64,000 nt of DNA from Phyllobacterium lublinensis. Its GTDB lineage: Bacteria > Pseudomonadota > Alphaproteobacteria > Rhizobiales > Rhizobiaceae. How positions within the stretch are numbered: the stretch's first letter is position 1; each line of letters opens with the position of its first letter. The position numbers were made by a program, and so were the translations under genes. Shown here piece after piece: positions 37,752 through 47,192 of this stretch. Location of the stretch: the NCBI RefSeq assembly GCF_020164435.1, contig NZ_JAIUDQ010000013.1, positions 62,001 to 126,000 of the forward strand, in the 5' to 3' direction. The notes under the pieces are model-generated. The model was not told the origin of the DNA and did not search any database. It worked only from the letters and a program-made list of their open reading frames with translations.

Positions 37752-38630
37752 ATGCGTCAGTTGCCGCTCTATGTTTTGACCGTTTTCGTCGCCATTTCGC
37801 TGACCTACGCCTTTATGGCACCCTTCCACGGCGGTGTCGGGACGCCCGCTGTGACGGGTCAGGATGTCGACATCACGCCTGAAGACTTTGAACTACCCGA
37901 TGAAATGAAGAATGATGTGCCGGACGCCGAGCCGGAGGCCGCGCCCTTGAAGGGACGCGTAACCTCTCCCGAAGCGCGACAGGTCAATCCGGACGCACCT
38001 GCGTTGCCAGACAGCCAGTCAACGCCACTGGAACGTGTCGAACCTCGTCAACCATTGAGCCAACTTGGGCAAGCCGCGACCGTAGCGCCGCCTCCACCTC
38101 CGGTGCCGGTCGACAATACGGCAAAGCCGTTGCTGCTCTACCAGCCGGTTGCTCTTGCCGCCGGAACAATCGAAGCGTCAGGTTACAAGATCGCGCTCGA
38201 TGGCATCGAAACACTGCCCATAGAGGAGACCTGCAGTGCCGGCGACGGAGCGAGCTGGCCATGCGGCATGGCAGCGAGGACAGCATTTCGCAACTGGCTG
38301 CGATCGCGCGCGATCGAATGCGACGTACCTGGCCAGCCAACCGACGATGTGATCGCGACCCACTGCAAGCTTGGGAATGCCGATCTCGCGCAATGGCTGG
38401 TGGAAAACGGTTGGGCGCGCGTCAAGCACGGCACCCCGATGGCTGACGCGATGAAAAAAGCCGAAGAAGAAAAACGCGGCATCTTTGGTGAAGCACCGGC
38501 GGCTCTTCCAGTGACCCAGGAAGTACCAATGCCGTCTTTCAGCGATACGCTTTTGCCGACGGAGGAGCCTGCCGTCACTCCGCCGCCGCTCACTGCGCCG
38601 GACGCTCCATTTCCGCCTCGTCCACAGTAA
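37752..38630 (+). CDS. Membrane-anchored, thermonuclease-fold protein, probably inactive
   Basis: 292 residues: an N-terminal membrane anchor (LPLYVLTVFVAISLTYAFMA), a proline- and acid-rich linker, an SNase-like domain (about 130-240), and a proline-rich tail. The fold is recognised from the pattern YKIALDGIETLP, WPCGMAARTAFRNWL, CKLGNADLAQWLVENGWARV. However, the catalytic Asp/Arg/Arg of staphylococcal nuclease do not appear where expected (AAGTIEASG for the DGDT loop, KIAL for RLxG, no DRYGR). A structural or binding role is therefore inferred. Probably co-transcribed with the S24 regulator. Confidence 0.75.
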   Translation: MRQLPLYVLTVFVAISLTYAFMAPFHGGVGTPAVTGQDVDITPEDFELPDEMKNDVPDAEPEAAPLKGRVTSPEARQVNPDAPALPDSQSTPLERVEPRQPLSQLGQAATVAPPPPPVPVDNTAKPLLLYQPVALAAGTIEASGYKIALDGIETLPIEETCSAGDGASWPCGMAARTAFRNWLRSRAIECDVPGQPTDDVIATHCKLGNADLAQWLVENGWARVKHGTPMADAMKKAEEEKRGIFGEAPAALPVTQEVPMPSFSDTLLPTEEPAVTPPPLTAPDAPFPPRPQ

Positions 38631-38633
38631 GCT

Positions 38634-39017
38634 CTAAGCTTCGTGGCAAACCGCTTCGATGTTGTGGCCGTCTGGATCACGGACAAACGCCCCATAGTAG
38701 TTTGGATGGTAATGGGGACGCAGTCCCGGCTGTCCATTGTCGGTGCCGCCGGCTGCTATTGCCGCTTTATAGAAGGCGTCGACCATAGTGCGGCTGCCGA
38801 CACGGAAGGCCACATGAACCGGAGGCTTGTTGGGCGTGCCGCTGACAACCCAGAAATCCGGCTTCCCACCCTCGCCAAATCCGGCAACGCCTTCGGTACC
38901 GGTGACGGAGGCGGGGAACTCGACGATCAGTTGATATCCTATGGCAGCCAATGCATCGGCGTAGAACTTCTTGCTCTTCTGGTAATCACCTACGGCTACG
39001 CCTGTATGATCGATCAT
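38634..39017 (-). CDS. VOC/glyoxalase-family protein
   Basis: A 127-residue single VOC domain: MIDHTGVAVGDYQKSKKFY at the start, VHVAFRVGSRTMVDAFYKAA in the middle, YYGAFVRDPDGHNIEAVCH at the end. His4, His (VHVAF) and Glu (NIEAV) are placed to bind a metal. Such small proteins include glyoxalase-, fosfomycin- and bleomycin-type enzymes; the substrate cannot be told. It lies 31 bases beyond the lysK stop, on the same strand, and may be co-transcribed. Confidence 0.85.
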   Translation of the reverse strand: MIDHTGVAVGDYQKSKKFYADALAAIGYQLIVEFPASVTGTEGVAGFGEGGKPDFWVVSGTPNKPPVHVAFRVGSRTMVDAFYKAAIAAGGTDNGQPGLRPHYHPNYYGAFVRDPDGHNIEAVCHEA

Positions 39018-39048
39018 TCAGTCCTCCCAAGCATGTTGCTCTGTCAGC

Positions 39049-40704
39049 CTATGATAGATTGCCCGCCAGTGCCTTCGCAATGAGGGCGCGAGTCTCGGCA
39101 ATGCCATAAAGTGCGACGAAGGAGCCAAAGCGTGGTCCACGCTCCTGTCCGATCAGCACCTCGTAGAGCATCTGGAAGAAGGATACTGAAACACCCGGGC
39201 CGCCTTCAGGGCTTTTTTTCGTATGGTCCTGGTAGCGTTCGATTGCGCGGGCGACATCGAGTATCGCATTCTGGATCTCGCTGCCGTCGGCGTCGGCGGG
39301 AATGGTTGCAAGCTTCTTGTCCATTGCTTCGAGGGCGACGCGCTCCACGTCATCTGGCGCGCGGAATTTCTTCGACGGCTTGACGAAGTCATTGAAATAG
39401 CGGATCGCGTAACCCACCAATGCATCGAGTTCCGGATTGTTCTGAGGCGTAACGCCCGGCGCATAGCGCGATATAAAGCCCCAGAGAACACTGCTGTTCT
39501 CAGCATTGGAGGCGCTCACAAGGTTGAGCAGCAGCGCAAATGGAACCGGCATCTCGATCGCTGGCGGGTTGCCGTCGTGCAGATGCCAGACTGGATTGTT
39601 CAGCCGGTCCTTCCAGGATTGCCGGCCATACGCGGACAGGTAGGTAAAGTATTCGTCTACCGCCTTTGGAATGACGTCAAAATACAACCGCTTTGCTGTC
39701 CTCGGCTTCTGGAACATGTACAGGCCGAGGCTTTCGGTTGGAGCGTAGGTCAGCCATTCGTCGATGCTCAGACCATTGCCCTTCGACTTGGATATTTTCT
39801 GGCCAACATCATCGAGAAAGAGCTCATAGACAAAATGTTCAGGAGCCCGGCCGCCCAGAATCTCACATATGCGATCGTAAATCACCGCATTCGTCTGGTG
39901 ATCCTTTCCGAACATCTCGAAATCCACGCCGAGGGCCGCCCAACGCATTCCGAAGTCAGGCTTCCACTGCAACTTCACGTTCCCACCCGTTACGGGGAGA
40001 GTCGTTTCAACGCCGTTCTCGTCGTCAAAGGTAATCGTGCCGTTCTTCGCATCGATATGCTTCATCGGAACGTAAAGAACCCGGCCACTGGTGGGCGAGA
40101 TGGGCAAGAACGGACTATAGGTCGCCTGCCGTTCTTCGCCGAGCGTAGGCAGCATCACCTTCATGATCTCTTCGTAGCGCTCGGCCGCACGCAGCAACAC
40201 TTCGTCGAAGCGGCCCGACTTGTAATATTCCGTGGCGCTGGCAAATTCGTAGTCAAAGCCGAATGTATCAAGGAACCGGCACAGCATGACATTGTTATGG
40301 TCGGCAAAACTCTTGTAATCACCGTCAAAGGGGTTGGGAACTGCGGAAAGAGGCTCGTGCAGGTGCGGCGCCAGCAAGGAGGGGTCTGGTACGTTCTCCG
40401 GGATCTTCCGCATCCCGTCCATGTCATCGGAGAAGCAAAGCAATTTTGTCTTGACTGTGTCCCCGGTCAGGACCCGAAAGGCATGGCGTACCATCGATGT
40501 TCGGGCCACTTCTCCGAACGTCCCGATATGCGGCAGACCGGAGGGTCCGTAGCCGGTCTCGAACAGTACCGTCTCCGGAAAGCCGGTTTTCTCATACCGT
40601 TTGATGATCTTACGCGCCTCTTCGAAAGGCCAGGCTTTGGCCTCTGCTGCCGCCTCGATCAATTCGGCGGTCAGTTCGATTTGTGTATCCGGGCGCGAAG
40701 TCAT
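39049..40704 (-). CDS. lysK: Lysyl-tRNA synthetase, class I
   Basis: A 551-residue class I enzyme that charges tRNA-Lys with lysine. The HIGH-like motif is [13 protein letters not shown] and the KMSKS-like motif is [13 protein letters not shown]; other conserved parts are [17 protein letters not shown] and [12 protein letters not shown]. Alphaproteobacteria often carry this archaeal-type enzyme in place of the class II LysS. ATG 40704 is preferred because AGGAA lies upstream. No duplicate is seen in this window. Confidence 0.93.
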   Translation of the reverse strand: MTSRPDTQIELTAELIEAAAEAKAWPFEEARKIIKRYEKTGFPETVLFETGYGPSGLPHIGTFGEVARTSMVRHAFRVLTGDTVKTKLLCFSDDMDGMRKIPENVPDPSLLAPHLHEPLSAVPNPFDGDYKSFADHNNVMLCRFLDTFGFDYEFASATEYYKSGRFDEVLLRAAERYEEIMKVMLPTLGEERQATYSPFLPISPTSGRVLYVPMKHIDAKNGTITFDDENGVETTLPVTGGNVKLQWKPDFGMRWAALGVDFEMFGKDHQTNAVIYDRICEILGGRAPEHFVYELFLDDVGQKISKSKGNGLSIDEWLTYAPTESLGLYMFQKPRTAKRLYFDVIPKAVDEYFTYLSAYGRQSWKDRLNNPVWHLHDGNPPAIEMPVPFALLLNLVSASNAENSSVLWGFISRYAPGVTPQNNPELDALVGYAIRYFNDFVKPSKKFRAPDDVERVALEAMDKKLATIPADADGSEIQNAILDVARAIERYQDHTKKSPEGGPGVSVSFFQMLYEVLIGQERGPRFGSFVALYGIAETRALIAKALAGNLS

Positions 40705-40830
40705 TCGTTTTTCCTGTGTTTCCGGCCATTTGGTGGGGCGCGCGGACACTATGGCGGCAGTTTGCCCGCGTCAATCACAACTGTCCGCGCCAACGCCATC
40801 ATTGCTCATTTTTGAAGAATGGGACTGGCT

Positions 40831-41688
40831 TCAGTAAAAATCGACCGGGAAATACCGCAGGTAGAGTTCAGATATCGTTCCCTTTTCTTCCATGGCTTTC
40901 AAGGCAAAATTGAAGGCCTCAACGAGCTTGCTGTTGGCCAGGGTCGTTGCAATTGTCATGCCGTCGCCGAGAAATTGCGGCGCGACATAGGGCCCCCCAG
41001 CAAATGCACAGCAGTTTTTCGCGTCTGGGCTGCCAATCCAGAACGAGAGGTCGGAACCATCGCCAAATATCGCATCGACCTTTTTCGCCTGCAGGTCCTT
41101 GAACATGAGGTCGCGTGAGGGGTAGCCGACCCAATGGGCTTGCGGGAAGTAATCGGCAAGTATCGCCTGGTGCACGGAACCCGCGATAACGCCAACCGTC
41201 TTGTTTTCCAGGGCATTCGCAAGCGGTTCCCTCAGTGGCGTATTTTTTAGCGTCATGAAACGGGCAGGCAGGCGTATATAAGGGGCTGTAAAGTTGTACT
41301 TCTCCCGCAAGACGGCAGTTGGTTTCAGCCCGGCAATAATCGCCTCGGCTTCACCGTTTTCAAGCGTTGGCTGCAGTTCGTTCCAAGGGCGCGCCTCAAT
41401 CTGGCAAATTGCCGTGACGCCCAGTTCATCGCAAATCGCCCGCACGAGATCCACATTAAACCCGGAAATGCGTCCTGTACTGTCGATGAAATTGAAGGGC
41501 GGGTAATCTACCGTCGTCATGAAGCGAATGCGTTCGACGGTCGTCAGGTCGGGTTTCGAAACATGTTCCCGACCATCCCAATAATGCGGAAAATCCGATG
41601 CGGCATGCGCATTCGGCAAAACGGCCAGACTAAGGCCAAAGGCAAAGGCGGCAATTTTCCGGATATGCATTCGTTCCAGCGCAATCAT
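40831..41688 (-). CDS. Amino-acid-type periplasmic binding protein
   Basis: A 285-residue type II periplasmic binding protein with signal peptide (KIAAFAFGLSLAVLPNAHA). The SBP_bac_3 fold is evident: RIRFMTTVDYPPFNFID, ISGFNVDLVRAICDELG, NGEAEAIIAGLKPTAVLREKY, TVGVIAGSVHQAIL. Two adjacent Cys (DAKNCCAF) are unusual. The ATG at 41688 or one at 41670 could start it. It has no transporter partners nearby, as with the orphan at 15955, so it may serve another permease or a signalling role. Confidence 0.82.
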   Translation of the reverse strand: MIALERMHIRKIAAFAFGLSLAVLPNAHAASDFPHYWDGREHVSKPDLTTVERIRFMTTVDYPPFNFIDSTGRISGFNVDLVRAICDELGVTAICQIEARPWNELQPTLENGEAEAIIAGLKPTAVLREKYNFTAPYIRLPARFMTLKNTPLREPLANALENKTVGVIAGSVHQAILADYFPQAHWVGYPSRDLMFKDLQAKKVDAIFGDGSDLSFWIGSPDAKNCCAFAGGPYVAPQFLGDGMTIATTLANSKLVEAFNFALKAMEEKGTISELYLRYFPVDFY

Positions 41689-42017
41689 GTGATTTGCGGC
41701 AAGCTAGAACAAACACGCTCCAAATGGAACCGGCGATGAACGCGATAGCGCTTTCCGGTCCGATGCTTCGGCGACGGACCACTCATCAATTGGTCGAATT
41801 CTGCCCACAGAACGTCAGAAGCGTATTGTGATTTTCTATCCAGTATAGCACGTTCTGGATAATAGAAAGTACAGGCAAGTATTTCAACTGAAGATGTATT
41901 GATCGAATTCACTGCAATTTTTGATTGAGGGTTTTCGGAATGATAATATTGACCGTAATTGATTTGGATCTGTATTTGCTGTCGATGCAGGGGCGATCGG
42001 CCGTTATCGTCTGAAAA
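41689..42017. other. AT-rich divergent intergenic region, 329 bases
   Basis: No gene is supported. The region separates the binding-protein gene and the glycosyltransferase gene and must hold both promoters. It contains one imperfect inverted repeat at 41833-41868. Confidence 0.5.
41833..41868. repeat. Imperfect inverted repeat in divergent promoter region
   Basis: TTTCTATCCAG pairs with CTGGATAATAGAAA, with a three-base bulge and an 11-base loop. It could be a regulator site or a hairpin; nothing decides between them. Confidence 0.3.
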
Positions 42018-43922
42018 ATGCGGACGATTGAAGTTTCGCTTGCGGCGCGACTTGCCTGCACGCGAATGCCGCGTTCGCTCATTGTTGGCGCATTCAGGCA
42101 ATCGCTTGTCAATGGAACGTCATTCATCGACGAGTTGTATGCGTCAGGGCGGATCCATGAAACGACAATTGGACAGTGCATCGCCGATGAAGCAGGGCTG
42201 TTGTTCGAAGATGTACCCGAGGGGGTTCGCGTTGTAATGCCCAGTGCGGCAGATTTTGTAGTGCTACGTGGCATGAGGCACACGGTCGTTCTGACATCAG
42301 AGGATACGACACTAATCTACATCGCCCCGAGTCTGAGCGACCTCGCGGCAATCAAGAACAATCTTCCAGGAAGCCCGGAAATAGCGGCGCGTTTGCGAAT
42401 AACGACACCATACGCTTTGGACCAATTCCTGGTGTCAAGCCATGAGACGGCCCTCCTGGACAGGGCCATACGCATGGTAGAAATCACAAGTGCCGAACAT
42501 TCGGCAAAGGTGGTTGCGACCGGGACACAGGGAGTCATGATCGGTTTCATAGCATCTTCATGCCTTTTCACGGCGATGCTGAATCCGGGGCTGTTATGGC
42601 AACTGCTGCATGCTCTCTTTTCGAGTTTTTTCTCGGCATGTATTTTATTGCGTTTGCTTGCGCGTCATAACGTCGGGTCCATGCGAATACAGCCTTGGTA
42701 TCCCCTTTCACCATCGGGATTGCCCGGTTACAGCGTCTTGATTGCGCTTTATCACGAGGCTGACGTCGTCCCGCAGCTGGTGAATGCCATGAGGGAGCTC
42801 AATTGGCCGCGATCGAAGCTCGACGTTCTGTTTCTGTGTGAGCTGGATGACATCGGGACGATTGCTGCCCTTCAAGCCGCAATGTTGCCGGCCGGTTTCA
42901 GAATTGTCCGCGTTCCGAGTGGCGGCCCTCGCACGAAGCCAAAAGCACTCAACTATGGACTGCAACTGGCGAAAGGAGATTTCGTCGTTGTATATGACGC
43001 CGAAGATCGTCCACACCCTCAGCAACTGCAGGAGGCATGGTGGCATTTCGCCAAAGGCGGAGAGACGCTCGGCTGTCTCCAAGCGCCGCTTGTTATCGCC
43101 AATGCATATGCAGGCAGGCTGACACGTCTGTTCGCATTTGAATATGCGGCGCATTTCCGCGGGATATTGCCGTGGCTTGCCCGCCATCGCCTCGTCATGC
43201 CTCTTGGGGGGAGCTCAAATCATTTTCGGCGCGGTTGCCTTGAGGCGGTTGGTGGCTGGGATCCATTCAACGTAACGGAAGATGCCGAACTGGGAACAAG
43301 GCTGGCCCGATGTGGCTTTGAAATCGGCATGCTTACGACGCCGACAATCGAAGACGCGCCAGCCGAAGCGCGCATATGGCTGAGGCAGAGGACGCGCTGG
43401 ATCAAGGGCTGGATGCAGACATGGCTGGTCGAAATGCGGCGGCCAATCCGCTTGCTTTATCAATTCGGAGCACGACGCTTCACAGTATACCAATTATTAT
43501 CGGCGGGAATGATCGTCTCGGCATTGCTCTATCCGCTCATGCTCGTTTCCGTTGCACTTTCGGCCTTTGATCTCCCACAGGGCGGTTCAGCCGCAGTGCG
43601 GCGGACCCTTCTCGTTGTCGATGTCATCAATATCGTGATGGGATATCTGGCATTTCATGCATTGGGCCGCCGCGTATTGAAAGGAGGACAAAGCTCTCGA
43701 CCCGTACTCGTCTGGATACCTTTTTATTGGCTCATGATCTCGGCAGCTGCCTGGCGCGCATTATGGCAACTGCACCGGACGCCATTCCTCTGGGAAAAAA
43801 CCCCCCATAGGCCCGCTACGGCAGGATCGTCAGATCGATCCGCGTTTCAGACAAATTCCGCGCCCGAGCCAATGATCAACGTATCTTCATTGCCAATCGC
43901 CTCGACGTCGCGCCCCTTGTAG
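42018..43922 (+). CDS. Membrane glycosyltransferase family 2 with N-terminal GspE/MshEN-like domain
   Basis: 634 residues. Residues about 25-150 resemble the N-terminal domain of type II secretion ATPases ([20 protein letters not shown], then LLFEDVPEG). Two membrane helices (about 171-215) precede a GT2 domain with DAEDRP (about 325), TEDAELG (about 420) and QRTRWIKGW (about 457), and three more helices follow. This is the make-up of processive polysaccharide synthases. The polymer is not identifiable. The last 25 codons overlap the convergent ppk2 gene by 76 bases, so the C-terminal tail may be a drifted extension. Confidence 0.85.
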   Translation: MRTIEVSLAARLACTRMPRSLIVGAFRQSLVNGTSFIDELYASGRIHETTIGQCIADEAGLLFEDVPEGVRVVMPSAADFVVLRGMRHTVVLTSEDTTLIYIAPSLSDLAAIKNNLPGSPEIAARLRITTPYALDQFLVSSHETALLDRAIRMVEITSAEHSAKVVATGTQGVMIGFIASSCLFTAMLNPGLLWQLLHALFSSFFSACILLRLLARHNVGSMRIQPWYPLSPSGLPGYSVLIALYHEADVVPQLVNAMRELNWPRSKLDVLFLCELDDIGTIAALQAAMLPAGFRIVRVPSGGPRTKPKALNYGLQLAKGDFVVVYDAEDRPHPQQLQEAWWHFAKGGETLGCLQAPLVIANAYAGRLTRLFAFEYAAHFRGILPWLARHRLVMPLGGSSNHFRRGCLEAVGGWDPFNVTEDAELGTRLARCGFEIGMLTTPTIEDAPAEARIWLRQRTRWIKGWMQTWLVEMRRPIRLLYQFGARRFTVYQLLSAGMIVSALLYPLMLVSVALSAFDLPQGGSAAVRRTLLVVDVINIVMGYLAFHALGRRVLKGGQSSRPVLVWIPFYWLMISAAAWRALWQLHRTPFLWEKTPHRPATAGSSDRSAFQTNSAPEPMINVSSLPIASTSRPL

Positions 43923-44761
43923 GGCAAGCTCAGGAGAATTCGCCGGATTACCGCAATGCGGGCGCGGCGCTTGTCATTCGCCCGGACAACGATCCAAGGT
44001 GCGGAAGGCGTTTGGGTGCGGGCAAGCATCTGGTCGCGGGCTTTGGTATAACCATCCCACTTCTTTGCCCCTTCGATGTCGATGGGCGAAAACTTCCAGT
44101 TTTTGAGGGGACTGTGGCGGCGGTCGTGAAAGCGCTTCAACTGCATGGTTTGGCCGATGTCGAGCCAGAACTTGAAGAAATGAATGCCGTCGGAGACAAT
44201 CATGCGTTCGAAGCCCGGCACCTCGTTCAAGAATGCCTCATGCTGTTCCGGCGTACAGAAGCCGAGTACGGGTTCCACTCCAGCGCGATTATACCAGGAG
44301 CGATCGAAGGTGACGAATTCGCCATCGGTCGGGAAATGAGCGATATATCGCTGGAAATACCATTGACCCCGCTCGGTTTCGCTGGGCTTGGGAAGGGCGA
44401 CGTTGCGCGCAGAGCGTGGATTCATATATTGGCGCAGCGAAAAGATCGTTCCTCCTTTTCCTGCGGCGTCCCGACCTTCGAAAAGGCAGATCACACTCGA
44501 ACCGCTGTCCTGCAGCCAATACTGCATCTTCACAAGTTCAATCTGCAGACGTTCGAGTACCTTCTCGTAATCGTCTTCGGGCATTTTCTCAGTATAGGGA
44601 AAGCCGCCTGAGGTCAGCGCGGTCTTCTCTACCCAGTCGGGCAACTCGGGATCGTCAATATCGAAGGAGCGTTTTTTCCCGTCTATCTTTAATTCGAGCG
44701 GGGCGATGACCTGTTGAGCCTGATCAGGTTTCTTTTTTGAATCTTTACCCACGTCGTTCAT
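43847..44761 (-). CDS. ppk2: Polyphosphate kinase 2
   Basis: About 304 residues, one PPK2 domain. Walker A is [11 protein letters not shown], Walker B is [11 protein letters not shown], and the lid region has KLKRFHDRR-like Arg residues ([18 protein letters not shown]). It interconverts polyphosphate and nucleoside di/triphosphate in the cytosol. Start 44761 is a choice; a second ATG lies at 44782. The 3' end overlaps the glycosyltransferase gene. A phoR gene follows divergently, so the neighbourhood has a phosphate theme. Confidence 0.92.
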   Translation of the reverse strand: MNDVGKDSKKKPDQAQQVIAPLELKIDGKKRSFDIDDPELPDWVEKTALTSGGFPYTEKMPEDDYEKVLERLQIELVKMQYWLQDSGSSVICLFEGRDAAGKGGTIFSLRQYMNPRSARNVALPKPSETERGQWYFQRYIAHFPTDGEFVTFDRSWYNRAGVEPVLGFCTPEQHEAFLNEVPGFERMIVSDGIHFFKFWLDIGQTMQLKRFHDRRHSPLKNWKFSPIDIEGAKKWDGYTKARDQMLARTQTPSAPWIVVRANDKRRARIAVIRRILLSLPYKGRDVEAIGNEDTLIIGSGAEFV

Positions 44762-44846
44762 CCTCAATTGACATAAAGCCATGTTATGGGGAGAGCGTTG
44801 TATCGTCCAGAGGCTAAAAAAGGGCGGCAGGGCAGGAGTTTAGCGA

Positions 44847-46115
44847 ATGAGTATCTGGGGTCAGGAGGGTAGTGGGACAAGGCGCCGTGCGCTGGAAAGG
44901 ATCAGCCGGTCCCGCTATGTTCTGGGCGCGGCAGCATTTCTCACGGTACTCGTTCTGAATTCGGGCGCGTCATTCTGGCTGAGCTTTGCGGTCTTGATGT
45001 TTGTATTGCTTGCGGTCGTGTTGCTGTCGGCCAGCTTGCCCCGCGTTGACAGCCAGAATACCGCCCTGCACGCAAGCAACACCGCCATATTTCGCCTGTC
45101 GGGGCAGCAGCTCGCGGAACAGTTGCCAGATCCGCTGATCATATTCGACCATGATGGGACGATCCTCTATGCCAACCCCGCGGCCGCGGGCGCCTTCGGT
45201 TCACTGACCAGGGGCGGAACACTCCTCATGCACTTCCGCGCCCCCGAGATGCAGGCATTGGTCCAGTCGGTGATGATCGATGGGGTGGCGCGATCGGTTG
45301 ACTATTCCGAACGCGTCCCGGTCGAACGATGGTATCGTGCCACGGTATTGTTGCTCGACCAGACAGGGGGCGCAGACAGGCAATATCTGCTGTCTTTCCG
45401 GGATCTGACCGAAGCGCACAGGCTTGAACGAATGCGTTCGGATTTCGTCGCAAACGCCAGTCACGAATTGCGTACACCCCTGGCCTCGTTGAGCGGCTTC
45501 ATCGAAACGCTGCGCGGCCCTGCCCGCAATGACGAGGCAGCGCGCGACAATTTTCTTGAGATCATGCAGAAGCAGGCGGAACGAATGGCCCGGCTGATCG
45601 ACGATCTCCTGTCCCTTTCTCGTATCGAGATGAAAGCCCATATCGCCGTCAAGGATCAGGTGGATTTGACGGCAATACTCAACCATGTGGCAGATTCAAT
45701 GCGGCCCCTGGCTGCTGGCCTCGGCGTGGTAATCGAACAGGATATCGACCCCGGGCCAATCAAAGTGCTCGGTGACCGCGATGAGCTGACACAGGTATTC
45801 CAGAACCTGGTCGAAAACGCCTGCAAATACGGCCAGCCGGGAAAAAGGATCATCATTGAACTGAAGCAGGGCAGCGACGGGATCCGGGCAACGGTTCAGG
45901 ATTTTGGGCCGGGAATCCCGGAAGAACACATTCCCCGCCTGACCGAACGATTCTACCGGGTGAATATCGAAACGAGCCGGGCGCAGAAGGGTACGGGCCT
46001 TGGGCTTGCGATCGTCAAACATATCCTGACGCGGCACCGTGCCCGTCTGGTTGTCCGCTCGCGCGTTGGCGAAGGTTCATCCTTCACGGTCCTGTTCGGG
46101 CCACAAAAACCATAA
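44847..46115 (+). CDS. phoR: Phosphate-regulon sensor kinase PhoR
   Basis: A 422-residue kinase with two N-terminal membrane helices (about 24-62), a PAS domain (LPDPLIIFDHDGTILYANPA), the H box DFVANASHELRTPL (His about 206) and a HATPase domain (VFQNLVENACKYG, DFGPGIPEEHI, GTGLGLAIVKHI). This arrangement and the H-box wording match PhoR. AGGAG precedes the ATG. In many rhizobia phoR heads the pstSCAB-phoU-phoB operon; here it stands alone before gcrA on the other strand, so the response regulator lies elsewhere. Confidence 0.85.
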   Translation: MSIWGQEGSGTRRRALERISRSRYVLGAAAFLTVLVLNSGASFWLSFAVLMFVLLAVVLLSASLPRVDSQNTALHASNTAIFRLSGQQLAEQLPDPLIIFDHDGTILYANPAAAGAFGSLTRGGTLLMHFRAPEMQALVQSVMIDGVARSVDYSERVPVERWYRATVLLLDQTGGADRQYLLSFRDLTEAHRLERMRSDFVANASHELRTPLASLSGFIETLRGPARNDEAARDNFLEIMQKQAERMARLIDDLLSLSRIEMKAHIAVKDQVDLTAILNHVADSMRPLAAGLGVVIEQDIDPGPIKVLGDRDELTQVFQNLVENACKYGQPGKRIIIELKQGSDGIRATVQDFGPGIPEEHIPRLTERFYRVNIETSRAQKGTGLGLAIVKHILTRHRARLVVRSRVGEGSSFTVLFGPQKP

Positions 46116-46120
46116 CCTCA

Positions 46121-46145
46121 AAAAGAAGGCGCCTTCCGGCGCCTT
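46121..46145 (-). terminator. Rho-independent terminator of gcrA
   Basis: Stem AAGGCGCC/GGCGCCTT with loop TTCC at 46126-46145. On the minus strand it runs into TTCTTTTT, so it terminates gcrA, whose stop is 20 bases away. On the plus strand it lacks a U tract but could also stop phoR. Confidence 0.8.
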
Positions 46146-46165
46146 AGTGGAGGATTGCAAAGAAC

Positions 46166-46687
46166 TTAGCGAACGCGGCGACGGTCCGACGCCGGCTGGT
46201 AAGCGAGACGTGAGTGATACGTGCAATAGGGGCCGGAATCGCCCACGTCATTTCCGCAGAAGTTGAAGTCCGGCTGCAGTGGATCCCCTACGGGCCACTT
46301 GCAGGTCCGCTCGCTGAGCTGAACGAGTTCGAGGCGCCGGGATATGGGTACGACGACATCGGTCACGGTTCTCGTGATCGTATGCGGAACGAGATCGGTG
46401 CTGTACTCGGTCTGCAAGGCCGTTGCGCCGACGCTCCGGTTTACGACCCGGCTTGTCATATGGGCGGAGCCACCGCTGCGCTGCCCGCCGGAAGCGCTTG
46501 TGTTGACCTTCTTGCTGCGCGCCTGGGTGGAGGTGGTCTTGCCCCGGCCTGACAACTTCAACCGATGGACCTTGCCGATGACGGCATTGCGGCTGACACC
46601 GCCCAGTTGTGCTGCGATCTGGCTTGCACTCAGACCATCGGCCCAAAGTTTCTTTAGCTGTTCTACGCGCTCATCTGTCCAGTTCAT
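46166..46687 (-). CDS. gcrA: Cell-cycle regulator GcrA
   Basis: 173 residues. The N-terminal HTH MNWTDERVEQLKKLWADGL and SASQIAAQLGGVSRNAVIGK is diagnostic of GcrA. A basic, Ser/Thr-rich linker and a C-terminal sigma70-binding domain with Cys residues (CKWPVGDP, FCGNDVG, YCTYHSRLAY) follow. GcrA binds RNA polymerase sigma70 and promoters carrying GANTC sites methylated by CcrM. AGGGAA precedes the ATG. The upstream region holds several GANTC sites, one about 48 bases from this start, so autoregulation is possible. Confidence 0.93.
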   Translation of the reverse strand: MNWTDERVEQLKKLWADGLSASQIAAQLGGVSRNAVIGKVHRLKLSGRGKTTSTQARSKKVNTSASGGQRSGGSAHMTSRVVNRSVGATALQTEYSTDLVPHTITRTVTDVVVPISRRLELVQLSERTCKWPVGDPLQPDFNFCGNDVGDSGPYCTYHSRLAYQPASDRRRVR

Positions 46688-47047
46688 CGTTCCCTAGCTC
46701 CATATGGGGCTCTGTTCTGTGCGGACAACGGACTGAATCCTTCCTCGCATCTGGATTGCTCCAGATTGGTGTAATACCATATCTATTCAGATGACGAAGA
46801 CGCCGCACGAAATCTAGCTATTTCGTTTCTCAAGCTACAATATGGGATGACTCTGTGACAAGAGTCGGGCACCGCCCGCGGCCATGCTTTTTTGGGTTTT
46901 CCCCAACTTGCGCGATGAACTGTTGCATAAAAGACTCTCTGTACCGGCGCCGGCAAACCATTCTTGCGATTGCGCGCGCAAGTTGTACCTAATTTGATGT
47001 GGATGCGAGATTGCGTCCATTTGCGATCGGACCGTTCAAGTGTTCAT

Positions 47048-47076
47048 TTGACAATTGCGATTCGAATGATGATATT
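47048..47076 (+). promoter_or_regulatory. Sigma70-like promoter with a GANTC site in its spacer
   Basis: TTGACA (47048-47053), 17 bases, then GATATT (47071-47076). The spacer contains GATTC (47059-47063), the CcrM target, which is the arrangement of GcrA-controlled promoters. It points towards argD. Confidence 0.55.
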
Positions 47077-47085
47077 ACCGGTGTG

Positions 47086-47120
47086 GCCGCCCCAAGAATG
47101 GCATTGTGGGGCGGCTTTTT
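47086..47120 (+). terminator. Terminator-like hairpin in the argD leader
   Basis: Stem GCCGCCCCA/TGGGGCGGC with a 12-base loop, then five T. It begins only a few bases after the predicted transcription start and ends 73 bases before argD. It may be an attenuator, or it may end a small RNA made from upstream. Confidence 0.7.
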
Positions 47121-47192
47121 GATTTCAACGCTGCCGGTTTTTCTTTGTTGATCAGCAGTTTGGCAAACTGGGTATTGGAGGCCCGAAACGAT

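Larger units (their letters stand above)
46688..47192. other. gcrA-argD intergenic region, 505 bases, rich in GANTC sites
   Basis: No protein gene is supported. Five GANTC sites lie at 46735, 46849, 46862, 46933 and 47059; about two would be expected by chance. Two of them sit in the arms of a dyad GACTCT-N6-AGAGTC (46849-46866). The right end holds a promoter and a terminator-like hairpin. Confidence 0.6.

Noticed and set aside
39223-40815. 530-codon open frame antisense to lysK
   Set aside because: It lies wholly opposite a clear class I LysRS gene and shows no family signature; long antisense frames are common at this GC content.
46609-46794. 61-codon plus-strand frame at the gcrA start
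   Set aside because: Antisense to the conserved HTH of gcrA; no start signal.
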